Counted from the stretch's first letter, positions 50,261 through 59,600 are shown. The stretch: DNA of 64,000 nucleotides from JACMLC01 sp963817025 (GCA_963817025.1 CAWFML010000004.1:1488001-1552000); one strand, 5' to 3'. Notes: generated by a model not told the origin, from the sequence alone. Numbers and translations: made by a program.

Positions 50261-51540
50261 ATCGCAAACCGTTCTCTCTTCCTGCGCTCATCCTGCTGCT
50301 GCTGTGCGCGCTGCTGCTCGGCGGAGCAGGCTGTCGCAATCGCAGCGGGCAGAAGCAGGGCGTGCGCCCGCGCACACTCCGCGATGTGCCCGCACAGCGA
50401 CTCGCTTACAGCTTCGCGCCGGATGTGGATGCGCCGCCCCGCGCCGCCGGAGCAGAGGAAGCGAGCCAGCTTCTGCCTGCAATCCAGAATGATTTCAACA
50501 CGCGTAGACCTGAAGAAGCCCTGCTAAGCACAAAGCTCTCGCCGGATCGCGCGCGTGCGTTGGCCGTCTACGCGACGGGCGATGACCAGCCGAATGAGTT
50601 TCGGATAGATTTGTATGGAGCCGATGGAAGCTTTGTGCGCCACATCACGCCCGCAGGACTCGCAGTCGTCTTTGCTCCTGCCGTCTCGTGGTCGCCGGAT
50701 GGAACTAATATCGCTTTTATAGCTTACAAGAGCGAGACGCCGCAGCCGACCCCGACGCCTCTGGAAGAGAGTTTGCCGGAAGGGTTTCCGAGTCCGCCCG
50801 CGATGTCGCCGCCGCCGCTTACATCCGGCGGTCAGGTCGTGCAGCTCTTTAGCACTGAGCAGCTTTACGTCTGCAACCGCGACGGCTTTGACCTCAGAGC
50901 GCTGACGACGCGCGAGGGTTTGATCTACTTTTATCTGGCATGGTCGCCGGACAGCCAACAGCTTGCCGCGCTCGCGTGCAGGGAAAACGAATGGCGCGAC
51001 CGCCCGCATCTGCCTGCGGGCCGCCCGCGCCTCATCGGACTCAATGGCAGCGAGCGTCTGCTGGATGATGCGTTGACGGATGTGCTGCCCGTCTGGTCGC
51101 CGGATGCTTCAAAAGTGGCAACGGCCTTTGAGACGAACGTGAGAATCTATGACGCGCTCGGCGCGACGCCGACGCAGGCCGACATCTCTTTGCGCGAGCC
51201 TTTACTCGCGGCCTCGCGCGTGTATGATGAGAAGGAAACGCAGAAAGGCAAGAAGCCGGGCGCAGGTTCCGGCGAAGGGAAAGACGGGGCTGTGCCAACG
51301 ACGGATAAGCCGCCAGTCTCATTCAATCCGGTTGTCGCTCTTGAATGGCCGCAAGCCGAAGCGCTCTTTGCACAAACAGGCTTTGTGCGAAACTTTGAAA
51401 ACGAGCAGGTCAGAAATTTCATGCGCTGGCACGTCTTGCGCCTGAGCGCGCAAGCGGCTCTGCTCAGCCAGCATTTAGATAAAGGTAAAAGTAAAAAGGC
51501 AAAAGGCAAAGGTGAAGAGCAAGCGATTGCCGCTTCTTAA
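50257..51540 (+). CDS. Lipoprotein with TolB/PD40-like beta-propeller segments
   Basis: The 427-residue protein has a signal peptide with a probable lipidation Cys in 'LLLGGAGCRN' (Cys26). Propeller strands with the PD40 signature occur at 'AVSWSPDGTNIAFIAY' (about 146-161), 'LAWSPDSQQLAALAC' (about 227-241) and 'VWSPDASKVATAFET' (about 277-291). A Pro/Thr-rich insert lies near 165-185. The last ~20 residues (DKGKSKKAKGKGEEQ...) are encoded by the left arm of a dispersed palindrome, so they are probably acquired rather than functional. It is coupled to the metalloprotease gene. Confidence 0.8.
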   Translation: MNRKPFSLPALILLLLCALLLGGAGCRNRSGQKQGVRPRTLRDVPAQRLAYSFAPDVDAPPRAAGAEEASQLLPAIQNDFNTRRPEEALLSTKLSPDRARALAVYATGDDQPNEFRIDLYGADGSFVRHITPAGLAVVFAPAVSWSPDGTNIAFIAYKSETPQPTPTPLEESLPEGFPSPPAMSPPPLTSGGQVVQLFSTEQLYVCNRDGFDLRALTTREGLIYFYLAWSPDSQQLAALACRENEWRDRPHLPAGRPRLIGLNGSERLLDDALTDVLPVWSPDASKVATAFETNVRIYDALGATPTQADISLREPLLAASRVYDEKETQKGKKPGAGSGEGKDGAVPTTDKPPVSFNPVVALEWPQAEALFAQTGFVRNFENEQVRNFMRWHVLRLSAQAALLSQHLDKGKSKKAKGKGEEQAIAAS

Positions 51541-51576
51541 CTTTTACCTTTTTACCTTCTGCCTTCATCCGTGTCT
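51478..51576. repeat. Palindrome 'ggtaaaagtaaaaaggc' family, left arm inside coding sequence
   Basis: The left arm (51479-51518: aaaggtaaaagtaaaaaggc, aaaaggcaaaggtgaag) lies within the lipoprotein gene. The right arm (51532-51570: cttcttaacttttacctttt and further) lies after and across its TAA. It is the same family as 28243-28342. Confidence 0.8.
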
Positions 51577-51628
51577 CTGTGGCAAGTTTTGACCCGGTAT
51601 CGCTTAACTTAAAAGAGGAGAATGCCTG

Positions 51629-52177
51629 ATGGCTTATGAAAGCCTTTCGCAGATTTTCGATGAGATGGACGAGACGCACGCGCGTTTCTATGAACGCATC
51701 GAATCGCTCGGCACGGAGGATTTAAGCGCGCGGCCAAATGCCGGGAGCTGGTCTGTCGGTGAAATCGTCGAGCATCTAGGCATCGTCGAACAAAGCATTC
51801 TGAAGCTCATAAATATGCTGCTCATGAAAGCCGAAGCGGCTGGCGAAGCGGCCAGCGAAGATGGACGCATCGAGCCTGTCTCTGTCGATAAGCTCGTCGA
51901 GCGCAGCCTGCGCGAAAAATATCAGGCTCCCGAAACCGCGCACCCCGGCGGCGAGCTATCCATCGCTGATGCTCTGTCAAGAATGCGCGCCGTGCGCGAG
52001 ACGCTTGAAGAGCTGCGCCCGCGCTTTGAAAAAACCAACCTCTCAAAAGTGAGTTATCCGCATCCAGCCTTTGGGCCACTCAATCTCTATGAGTGGCTCA
52101 TCCTGCTCGGCATACACAAATCGAGGCACTTGCGCCAGATAGACGCGATACTTTCCGAGCCGGTTCAAACAGCCTAA
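51629..52177 (+). CDS. DinB-like four-helix protein
   Basis: This 182-residue DinB/YfiT-like metal-binding helical bundle has ligand candidates in 'WSVGEIVEHLGIVEQS' and 'ILLGIHKSRHLRQIDAIL'. Members include bacillithiol- and mycothiol-dependent transferases, but most are uncharacterised. GAGGAG lies 8 bp before the ATG. The next gene follows after 4 bp, suggesting one transcript with the GNAT. Confidence 0.87.
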   Translation: MAYESLSQIFDEMDETHARFYERIESLGTEDLSARPNAGSWSVGEIVEHLGIVEQSILKLINMLLMKAEAAGEAASEDGRIEPVSVDKLVERSLREKYQAPETAHPGGELSIADALSRMRAVRETLEELRPRFEKTNLSKVSYPHPAFGPLNLYEWLILLGIHKSRHLRQIDAILSEPVQTA

Positions 52178-52181
52178 GAAG

Positions 52182-52658
52182 ATGCCTGTCACCTTGCGCC
52201 CTGTCGTCGCGGACGACGATCAATTCCTGTTTGAAGTTTATGCTGGCACGCGCCGCGCAGAGATGGCTGCGTGGGGCTGGGAAACTGTTCAGCAGGATGC
52301 TTTTCTAAAGATGCAGTTTCTGGCCCAGAAGCAATCCTATGCGATGCAGTATCCGCATGCGGATCACTCGATTATTCTACTGGACCAGAAACCGGCGGGC
52401 CGTTTGTATGTCGTCAGGTCGGAGGAAGAGATTCATCTGACGGACATCTCACTGCTGCCCGAATATCGCGGGCAGGGAATCGGGGCGAAGCTTATTAAAG
52501 ACTTGCTGGATGAGGCAAGGCAGAGCGGCAAACCCTGTCGCCTGCAAGTCCTGAAGACGAACCCTGATGCGGCCAGACTTTATGAGCGACTCGGTTTTAG
52601 TGCGACCGGAGAGGACGCCCTGTATCTGGAGATGGAATGGAGAGGAATGCAAAATTAA
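52182..52658 (+). CDS. GNAT-family N-acetyltransferase (paralogue 1)
   Basis: This 158-residue GNAT has 'TLRPVVADDDQFLFEVYAG' at the start and motif A in 'LTDISLLPEYRGQGIGAKLI' (the Q-G-x-G/A loop). 'PCRLQVLKTNPDAARLYERLGF' is motif B. It is closely similar in plan and length to the GNAT at 53192-53695. The final residues GMQN and the TAA come from the left arm of an AT-rich palindrome. The acceptor is unknown. Confidence 0.9.
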   Translation: MPVTLRPVVADDDQFLFEVYAGTRRAEMAAWGWETVQQDAFLKMQFLAQKQSYAMQYPHADHSIILLDQKPAGRLYVVRSEEEIHLTDISLLPEYRGQGIGAKLIKDLLDEARQSGKPCRLQVLKTNPDAARLYERLGFSATGEDALYLEMEWRGMQN

Positions 52659-52724
52659 AAATGTAAAATGCAAAAATAAGAATCAGATTTCACTTTTGCA
52701 TTTTACATTTTTAATTTTGCATTA
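52644..52724. repeat. Palindrome 'gcaaaattaaaaatgtaaaatg' family, copy
   Basis: The left arm 52644-52675 includes the stop codon of GNAT paralogue 1. The right arm 52693-52724 is its inverted copy. The same element occurs at 31285-31356 and 47490-47566. Confidence 0.88.
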
Positions 52725-52751
52725 TAGCTATTTGCGATTGAGTGAGACCTG

Positions 52752-52834
52752 ATGCGCCCTGCCTGAAGGGTCGGGCTACTGCCCCTGTACTGTGACCTCC
52801 GGGGGAGTAGCCCGACCGTCAGGGAGGGCGCATG
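52752..52834. repeat. Long GC-rich palindrome of another family
   Basis: The arms are 52752-52785 (gatgcgccctgcctgaaggg, tcgggctactgcccc) and 52801-52834 (gggggagtagcccgaccgtc, agggagggcgcatgc). They pair over about 33 bp with few mismatches. It lies directly behind the AT-rich palindrome and before the DUF6916-like gene. It could be a terminator or a REP-like element; only one copy is in the window. Confidence 0.8.
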
Positions 52835-52876
52835 CAATTGCTATCCGCTATAGATCAACCGATTGGAGATGAGAAG

Positions 52877-53188
52877 ATGTCTGAACGCATACCCAAAGAA
52901 ACTTTCTATGAGAATTTGAACACCAGTTTTCGCGTCCCTGTTGAGCCGCCTCAAGAGTTGAGTTTGGAATTGTTTGAGATCATCGAAGGAATATCTTCTG
53001 ATCAGCATGAACAGTTCGCGCTGCATTTTCGCGGGCCGCTCGAAATGGCTTTTCGCCAGCAGATAGTGCGTCTTGAGCATGACACGCTCGGAACTCTCAA
53101 CCTGTTTCTGGTTCCCATCGGCAAGCAACCGGACTGCATGGTTTACGAGGCCGTGTTCAATCGTTTCATCAAACCGGACAAGGAATAG
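52877..53188 (+). CDS. DUF6916-like protein (paralogue 1)
   Basis: The protein has 103 residues from the ATG at 52877, preceded by GGAG. The longer frame from 52832 starts in a palindrome. The pattern is 'FYENLNTSFRVPVEPP', 'LELFEIIEGI', 'EQFALHFRGPLEMAFRQQI', 'RLEHDTLGTLNLFLVPIG' and a final 'YEAVFNRF'. It matches the small domain I know as DUF6916, often found near tail-collar genes. The function is unknown. It is sandwiched between two paralogous GNAT genes, 3 bp before the second. Confidence 0.7.
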   Translation: MSERIPKETFYENLNTSFRVPVEPPQELSLELFEIIEGISSDQHEQFALHFRGPLEMAFRQQIVRLEHDTLGTLNLFLVPIGKQPDCMVYEAVFNRFIKPDKE

Positions 53189-53191
53189 TTT

Positions 53192-53695
53192 ATGTCTCAG
53201 GAACCGGAGAGCGTCAATCAGAACACACAGGTTTCGCTGCGCCCCGTCAGCGCAGATGATGAAGCCTTCCTGCAAGCCGTCTATGCCACCACGCGCGCCG
53301 AAGAGATGAAGCATGTGCCGTGGAACGAAGCCCAGCAAGCGGCTTTTCTACAGATGCAATTCAAGGCGCAGAAACACCACTACGAGACGCGCTGCCCGGA
53401 CGCGCGTCACGACATCATTCTCTTTGACTCGCAGAGCGTAGGTCGTCTCTACGTGGATCGCAGAGAGCATGAGATTCACGTTCTGGACATCGCTCTGCTG
53501 CCCGAGTATCGCGGGCGCGGCATCGGCTCTTCGCTCATCAAAGCTCTGATGGAGGAAGCCTCGGCAGCGGGCAAATCGCTGACGATTTACGTCGAAAGCT
53601 TTAACCCTTCCCAAACCCTCTTCGCGCGCTTGGGATTTCACGAGATCGAAAGCGACGGAATCAATATTAAGTTAGAGCGGAGTCCGGACGCATGA
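53192..53695 (+). CDS. GNAT-family N-acetyltransferase (paralogue 2)
   Basis: This 167-residue paralogue of the GNAT at 52182 shares 'LRPVSADDEAFLQAVYATT', 'QQAAFLQMQFKAQKHHYE' and 'LDIALLPEYRGRGIGSSLI' with motif A intact. 'LTIYVESFNPSQTLFARLGF' is motif B. It is nearly adjacent to the DUF6916-like gene. Together with that gene it forms a repeated GNAT/DUF6916 neighbourhood before the collar genes. Confidence 0.9.
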   Translation: MSQEPESVNQNTQVSLRPVSADDEAFLQAVYATTRAEEMKHVPWNEAQQAAFLQMQFKAQKHHYETRCPDARHDIILFDSQSVGRLYVDRREHEIHVLDIALLPEYRGRGIGSSLIKALMEEASAAGKSLTIYVESFNPSQTLFARLGFHEIESDGINIKLERSPDA

Positions 53696-53764
53696 ATCCC
53701 AACACAGGCCAAAAGCTCCTGCGTTAGTAAAGCTCGTCAACTCTTGGTGGTACTTAAAATGCAG

Positions 53765-54247
53765 CTACGGGACGAGGCGATTGATGATTGCCTCGTAGAA
53801 CAGGCGGCCTTGCTTGTCGTGCATGGGCACCACGAAAAGATCGAAAGTGCCGAGCGCGTCATGCCTGATGCGGTATGTGCTTTGTTTGACTAAGCTTTCT
53901 TCGCCTACTGGCTGAAACAGGATGGAGAAACACTCTTTGCCCGGAGTATTTCTCTTTTGGTCTGCGATTGAGCGCAGGTCTTTGACCTCGACCAACCTTG
54001 TCTCAATCGGAAAGGTGTACCCCGGATCAATCACAAAAGTCGTGTTGACATACTGGGAGAACGTTTCTCTCGTCATGTGGAACAGCGCGTCGCGCTGCGC
54101 CTGATAGGGGATAATGGTGTCTGTGCTTGGGGCATTGGGGCGTCGCTTTTTCTGGCCCACGGCCAGATCGGCAAAGCCCAAAGATAGACCGGCTGCGACA
54201 GCGAACACACTCCCCGCTCTCATAAATTGTCTACGCGAAACAGTCAT
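53765..54247 (-). CDS. Tat-exported DUF6916-like protein (paralogue 2)
   Basis: The protein has 160 residues. The twin-arginine signal 'SRRQFMRAGSVFAVAAGLSL' is followed by a Lys/Arg/Pro stretch. The domain then shows the same plan as the protein at 52877: 'FSQYVNTTFVI', 'RLVEVKDL', 'ECFSILFQPV', 'YRIRHDALGTFDLFVVPMH' and 'LFYEAIINRLVP'. It is thus the exported version of that domain. It is divergent from the collar genes, with a 335-bp shared upstream region. Confidence 0.75.
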   Translation of the reverse strand: MTVSRRQFMRAGSVFAVAAGLSLGFADLAVGQKKRRPNAPSTDTIIPYQAQRDALFHMTRETFSQYVNTTFVIDPGYTFPIETRLVEVKDLRSIADQKRNTPGKECFSILFQPVGEESLVKQSTYRIRHDALGTFDLFVVPMHDKQGRLFYEAIINRLVP

Positions 54248-54364
54248 TTTGTTTTCTCCTTTAATTTTTGAGGCGGGACGGTAAGGTGGCCCAATCCGGA
54301 CAGTCTAGTTTTTATTACCGGCAACTTGCAAGAAAAATTTTCTCTGGACCAGCGAAAACTTTTC

Positions 54365-54393
54365 TTGAATTGAATCGGGCTTGCGAGTACAAT
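54365..54393 (+). promoter_or_regulatory. Possible promoter of the tail-collar operon
   Basis: TTGAAT (54365-54370) and TACAAT (54388-54393) are 17 bp apart. A leader of about 190 nt would follow, containing an inverted repeat GCCGGTCA/TGACCGGC (54511-54518 and 54553-54560) just before the ribosome site AAGGAG. The 335-bp gap 54248-54582 shows nothing else. Confidence 0.45.
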
Positions 54394-54582
54394 CGGCGCG
54401 CCTCGTTCGTAGAACCAGCGATGCCTAGCTAACTTCGTTTCCGTTGCCGTCTCGTAAAGCGTCGAGGGCGAAGTTCTTCAGTTCAACCAAGAAGTACAAC
54501 CATGAAGCGTGCCGGTCAGGGGGATTCTTGATCTCAAAGCTCGTCTAACGTTTGACCGGCGTCTATAGTTAAGGAGAAAAAC

Positions 54583-55083
54583 ATGGGCACACCATTCTTA
54601 GCAGAAATCAAGATCATCTCATGGAATTTCGCTCCTCAGGGATGGGCGTTCTGTAACGGTCAGTTTCTGCCGATCAATCAGAATCAGGCGCTCTTTTCCA
54701 TTCTCGGCACAACCTTCGGCGGCAACGGGCAGACCACCTTTGCCCTGCCCGACTTTCGCGGGCGCGCTCCCATTCACAGAGGGGCGCAGAACACCCTCGG
54801 AACAAAAGCCGGCCAAGAGGTTCACACGCTGACCCTCAGCGAGATGCCCTCTCATACGCATGTGGCGCAGGCATCCAACACCACCGGCGACACAATCGTT
54901 CCGACTGGCAACCTGCTCGCCAACGTGGCGGCCAAACCTTATCATGACCCGACCAATCTGGTGACGCTGGACCCGACCAGTGTCACCAATGTCGGAGGCA
55001 GCCAGCCGCACGAGAACAGGCAACCCTTCCTGGTGCTGAACTTCATCATCGCACTAATCGGAATTTTCCCGTCCCGCAACTAG
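54583..55083 (+). CDS. Tail-collar (MdpB-like) protein 1
   Basis: The 166-residue protein begins 'FLAEIKIISWNFAPQGWAFC' and 'NGQFLPINQNQALFSILGTT'. It continues with the collar-domain core 'FGGNGQTTFALPDFRGRAPI' and 'MPSHTHV', and closes 'GGSQPHENRQPFLVLNFIIA' with a short 'IGIFPSRN'. This is the phage Tail_Collar fold found in free-standing bacterial proteins such as microcystin-dependent protein MdpB. No signal peptide is seen. The function in bacteria is unsettled. It is the first of three tandem paralogues. Confidence 0.92.
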   Translation: MGTPFLAEIKIISWNFAPQGWAFCNGQFLPINQNQALFSILGTTFGGNGQTTFALPDFRGRAPIHRGAQNTLGTKAGQEVHTLTLSEMPSHTHVAQASNTTGDTIVPTGNLLANVAAKPYHDPTNLVTLDPTSVTNVGGSQPHENRQPFLVLNFIIALIGIFPSRN

Positions 55084-55095
55084 AAGGAGGAGTTA

Positions 55096-55614
55096 ATGTC
55101 AAATCCATATATTGGAGAAATCAGGATGTTTGGCGGGAGTTTCGCTCCTGCGGGCTGGGCGCTGTGCAATGGCGCGATCATGCCTATCTCGGAGAACGAT
55201 GCGATGTTTGTGCTGCTCGGCACGACCTACGGCGGCGATGGTCAGGAGACCTTCGCGCTGCCCGATTTGCAGGGACGCCTTCCCATTCACGCCGGACAGG
55301 GGCCGGGCCTTTCGCAGAATTACCAGCTCGGGGAAAAGGCAGGCGTCGAATCCGTCACGCTCACTATTCAGCAAATACCGATTCACACGCACAACATGCT
55401 GGGAACCAACGACATCGGCGATAACCCCAGTCCGCAGGGAAGAATTGTGGCCCAGTCAACTTCTGTAGACCTTTACACACAGGATGTGACTGACAATAAT
55501 CTGGCGGCTTCTGCAATTCAACCCGTCGGTGGCAGCCAGCCACATGACAACATGATGCCGTACCTGTGCGTCACTTTCATCATTTCCCTCTTCGGGATTT
55601 TCCCCCATCAGTAA
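55096..55614 (+). CDS. Tail-collar (MdpB-like) protein 2
   Basis: This 172-residue second paralogue starts 12 bp after the first, with AAGGAGGAG in the gap. It has 'EIRMFGGSFAPAGWALCNG', 'YGGDGQETFALPDLQGRLPI', 'IPIHTHNM' and 'VGGSQPHDNMMPYLCVTFII'. The central segment between the HTH motif and GGSQPH differs most among the three, the region expected to form the exposed variable tip. Confidence 0.92.
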   Translation: MSNPYIGEIRMFGGSFAPAGWALCNGAIMPISENDAMFVLLGTTYGGDGQETFALPDLQGRLPIHAGQGPGLSQNYQLGEKAGVESVTLTIQQIPIHTHNMLGTNDIGDNPSPQGRIVAQSTSVDLYTQDVTDNNLAASAIQPVGGSQPHDNMMPYLCVTFIISLFGIFPHQ

Positions 55615-55633
55615 TCAGTTTAAGGAGAACATT

Positions 55634-56173
55634 ATGTCCGACCCTTTTGTTGCTGAAATTCGTATGTTCGGGGGAAACTTTGCCCCCACCGGCTGGGCCA
55701 CGTGTGACGGGCAACTTCTGCCAATCTCGCAGAACACAGCCCTGTTTTCGCTGCTCGGAACTTTTTACGGAGGCAATGGTCAATCCACCTTTGCCCTGCC
55801 CGACTTGCAGGATAGCGCGCCCATGTTCTGGGGAGATGGATCGGGACTCTCGCCACGCAGTCTGGGCGAGCAGTCTGGCTCTCCCTTCATCACTTTGCTG
55901 TCATCCGAAATGCCCATCCACACCCATTTCATGCGGGCGCACGCGGGCGATCCGGCAGACCTGCAAGCTCCGGGAACGGACGGCGACCGCTCGATAGCGA
56001 AATCCAATGCCGGCCCGACATGTTATCAAACCAACTCCAGCGCCAATCTGGTACAGATGGCCTTTCAGACTCTGCCCGTCAGCGGCGGCAGTCTGCCGCA
56101 CAACAACATGCAGCCCTACCTAACGGTGACCTTCATCATCGCCATGCAGGGAGTCTTCCCCCCGCGCGGATAG
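55634..56173 (+). CDS. Tail-collar (MdpB-like) protein 3
   Basis: This 179-residue third paralogue is 19 bp downstream, with AAGGAG. It has 'EIRMFGGNFAPTGWATCDG', 'YGGNGQSTFALPDLQDSAPM', 'MPIHTHFMRAHAG' and 'SGGSLPHNNMQPYLTVTFII'. Here the GR after LPDLQ is replaced by DS. It is followed by a terminator, so the three collar genes form a complete operon. Confidence 0.92.
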   Translation: MSDPFVAEIRMFGGNFAPTGWATCDGQLLPISQNTALFSLLGTFYGGNGQSTFALPDLQDSAPMFWGDGSGLSPRSLGEQSGSPFITLLSSEMPIHTHFMRAHAGDPADLQAPGTDGDRSIAKSNAGPTCYQTNSSANLVQMAFQTLPVSGGSLPHNNMQPYLTVTFIIAMQGVFPPRG

Positions 56174-56190
56174 CTAAGATTTTAGTAGCA

Positions 56191-56242
56191 GGGGGCCGTT
56201 GTCATCCGCCCGTCAACCGGCCCCCTTCCTCTGCTTTTTTTC
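56191..56242 (+). terminator. Rho-independent terminator of the collar operon
   Basis: The stem GGGGGCCG (56191-56198) pairs with CGGCCCCC (56218-56225) around a ~19-nt loop. Outer complementary bases (gcag/ctgc) and a T8 run (56235-56242) follow. It lies 18 bp after the third collar stop. Confidence 0.8.
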
Positions 56243-56667
56243 CTTCTGCAAAAAACCCGACGCGCAAGCGTCGCGTCCGACGGCACGCAGCAAAAGCTCT
56301 ATCTGGAATGCAAAATTTAGTTTAAACAACTTGTTGTGCCGCAACAAGCTGTGTTACTTTACTAATTGTCTAAGCTCGCGTCTTCTGCGAACTTGCTTAT
56401 GAATAACAGCCTGAAGCAGAAGAACTGCGCCCAATGACTCGTATTCTCCGGCTTTGCCAGCCGACATTTTTGTAAGTTAAGTCACCGGGCCTCGCACACG
56501 AATATAGGAAGATAACCACGCTTTACGGTGACATTCTAAACACTTGTCGGCCTCGTCCTGATTCCCTGAAGTAGGACACAAATGACCAGTTCCAATATCA
56601 TCTATCTTTCGCCCACCTATTGCGTTACCCATCTGGGCGAACGCAAAAAATCTTTAAGGAGAGAGTA
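56243..56667. other. Leader region of the giant surface protein gene
   Basis: These 425 bp have no supportable ORF. They end with 'ttaaggagagagta', a good ribosome site. A small dyad gcgtt...aacgc with cgccca/tgggcg (56610-56645) lies shortly before it. No known riboswitch consensus was recognised. Confidence 0.4.
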
Positions 56668-59600
56668 ATGCCGCGCTTTATCCCCTTCTCTAAATTCCGT
56701 CTTGTTGCAACTTCAATCATCTGTCTTATCTCATTAGCAGCTTTAGTCTGGCCCGCTGCTTCGATGTGGACCAGTTATGGTCAAAACAGAGCGGGCAGCA
56801 CCCCATGGTTTATCAAAGCGGCACAGAATGCTTCCGCGCGCGCGCGGCGACCTGACCTGTTGACCAAATTGATTGAAGCCAATAAGCAGCCCTCTGCTAA
56901 TAAGAGCACGGGCGCTGGCGTGACCTTATTGCAGTCGCCGATGCAGGAGACTGCTAACCTGCTTGTCCCGACTATCACGGCGACGAAAGTTGATTCGCTC
57001 TTTACGGATGTGGATGGCGACGGGCGCGTAGACCCCGGCGATACGATTCAATATACGCTTACGATTAACAACGCGGGCACGGACGCCACGAACGTCATCG
57101 TCACAGACCAGATAGATTCCAACACGACTCTCGTCGGCGGCTCTATCAACACCTCTCCGATTGCTTTCGATGATACGGGCTATTCTGCGACCGGCAACGT
57201 GCGTATCTCGATCAGCGCGGCCAGCGGCGTGCTCGTCAATGATATAGACCCGGACACGGGCACTAACGCAGGACTGACTGTGAGCGCGGGCGCGACCAGC
57301 GCCAACGGCGGCAACGTGGCGCTGGCTGCTGACGGCAGCTTTAGCTACAACCCGCCCGCAGGCTTTACCGGCACGGACACTTTCACCTACACGGTGACGG
57401 ACGCGAGCGGCGCGACGGGCACTGGAACAGTGACCTTCAACGTGTCAGGCATGATCTGGTTTATACAGACCGGCGCAGCGGCAGGCGGCAATGGGCGTTT
57501 AACTAATCCCTTCAACTGTCTGGTCGGAGCAGGCTGTTTCGACGCGGTTGCTGCCGACGATCCCGGCGATAATATCTTTCTGTATTCGGGCGCGTACACG
57601 GGCGGGTTCACCCTGCTTGCCAACCAGCGATTAATCGGTCAGGGCGCAGGAGCATCTCTCTCAACCATCACGGGCCTCACGCCGCCGACAGGCAGCGATG
57701 CGTTGCCTTCGACTGGCGGAGCGCGTCCTTCAATCACCACGACCGCAGCCGCCACGAGCGCGATCACGGTCGGCTCAGGCAATACTCTTCGCGGCTTCAA
57801 CATCGGCGACACGACCGCAGTTGATATTACGGGTACGAGCTTCGGCACGCTGACAATTTCGGAGATGACGCTGAGCGGCACTGGACGATTGCTCAATCTG
57901 ACCACCGGCACGCTCGCGGCAACCATTGATAGTCTTCAAGCGACAACCGCACCGGGCGGGGCGGGCGTGAGCCTGACAGGCGTCGGCGGCACGCTGACCG
58001 TTTCAGGCACGACCTCTATTACAACCGCAGGCGGGCAGGGCATCACCATTTCGGGTTCTTCTGTCGCGGCTAACTTCGGCACTTCAACTACTATTACAGA
58101 CCCTCTGACGCAGGGTATTCTGGTCGGCACATCTACGGGCAACATCAGTTTCGGCAACACGACCGTCTCGGATGCGACCGACAGTGTTTCCTTGACCAAC
58201 AACTCTGCGGGCACGCGCTCGTTCGGCACGCTCACGACGACCAACGGCACAGGCATCGGCTTCCTGCACTCGACAGGCGGCGGCACCGTCACGGTCTCCG
58301 GCGCGACCACGATTACCAATCCCGGCGGGCGCGGCATAGATATTCAGAACAGCACGACCAGCATCAGCTTTGCCGCGACCAACGTCACGGGTTCGGGCGG
58401 CACTGGCGTCAACCTGCAAAGCAATTCGGGCAGCGTTACTTTCGGCGACCTCGACATCTCGCCCGACGCGGCGCAAAGAGGACTCCACGCGCTCTCGAAC
58501 ACCGGCACGCTGACGACGACGAGCGGCGTGATTACCACTTCGACGACCGGCACTCCTATCGAAATCGTCGGCGTGAGCGCGGCCAATCGCACGCCGGTCA
58601 CAATGGTCTTCGATAGCGTGACCGCGAACGGCGCGCCGAACGGCATCGTCCTGACCAGCACGAGCGGCACTTTCGCAGTCAACGGCACAGGCACGACGGC
58701 TGGCTCCGGCGGCACGATTCAGAACATCACCAATCGCGGCGCGAGCTTCATAGATGCCAACGGCATCACGCTCAAGAACATGAACCTGACCAACGTCGGG
58801 ACGACCAACGGCGCAGACCCGACAGTCGCCAGCAGCACCTGCGGCGGTTTGGAAAACGGGCTGGGCGGAAATCTAGGCTGCAACGCGGGCATCCATATCG
58901 TCAACGTCATCGGCGCGACCTTTGACCGCGTAGTGTTGAACGGCGGCGTGCAGCAGGGCATCAACGGCAACAACGTCACCAGCTTTAGTTTGACCAACAG
59001 CTCAGTCCTTAATTTCGGCGACCAGACGAGAGAAGACGGCATCAGAATTAAGAATCTGGTCGGAACTGCGGCGCAGCCTTCCGTCATCACTTCGACGACC
59101 ATTACCGGCAACGAAGAAAGTCAGATGCGCGTCCTCAACACCACAGGCACGCTGACGACATTCAATGTGACAGGCAGCACGTTCTCAAACAATGTGGTCG
59201 GAAACGGCTCGGACGGTCTACAGTTTCAGGGAACGGGAACTGCCGTCATGAACATCAACGTGCAGAGCAGCACGATAAGCAACAATGTCGCAGACGGTTT
59301 CTTCTCCAGCGGCACGGACACTTCGACGGTTAATGTGACCGTTTCCGGCTGCACGTTGCAGAATAACGGCGACGGCGCTGTTGATGTCAGCGTCGTCAGC
59401 GGCGCGAGCGGTAGATTCACGATCACCAACAATCCTACTATCACCGGACATGTCGGCAACAGCATCAACGTCAACCTCGGTCTTCCCTCCACCGGAACGC
59501 TTCAGGGCACAGTCTCAGGCAACACGATTACCGGCTCTACCTCGGCGGCGGCAGGAGGAGCGGGCGTCCGTGTCGCGTCCAACGGTTCGGGCAATCTTCA

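Noticed and set aside
54583..56173. A prophage, suggested by tail-collar domains
   Set aside because: No capsid, portal, terminase, integrase or lysis genes are near; free-standing collar proteins of the MdpB type are common in bacteria.
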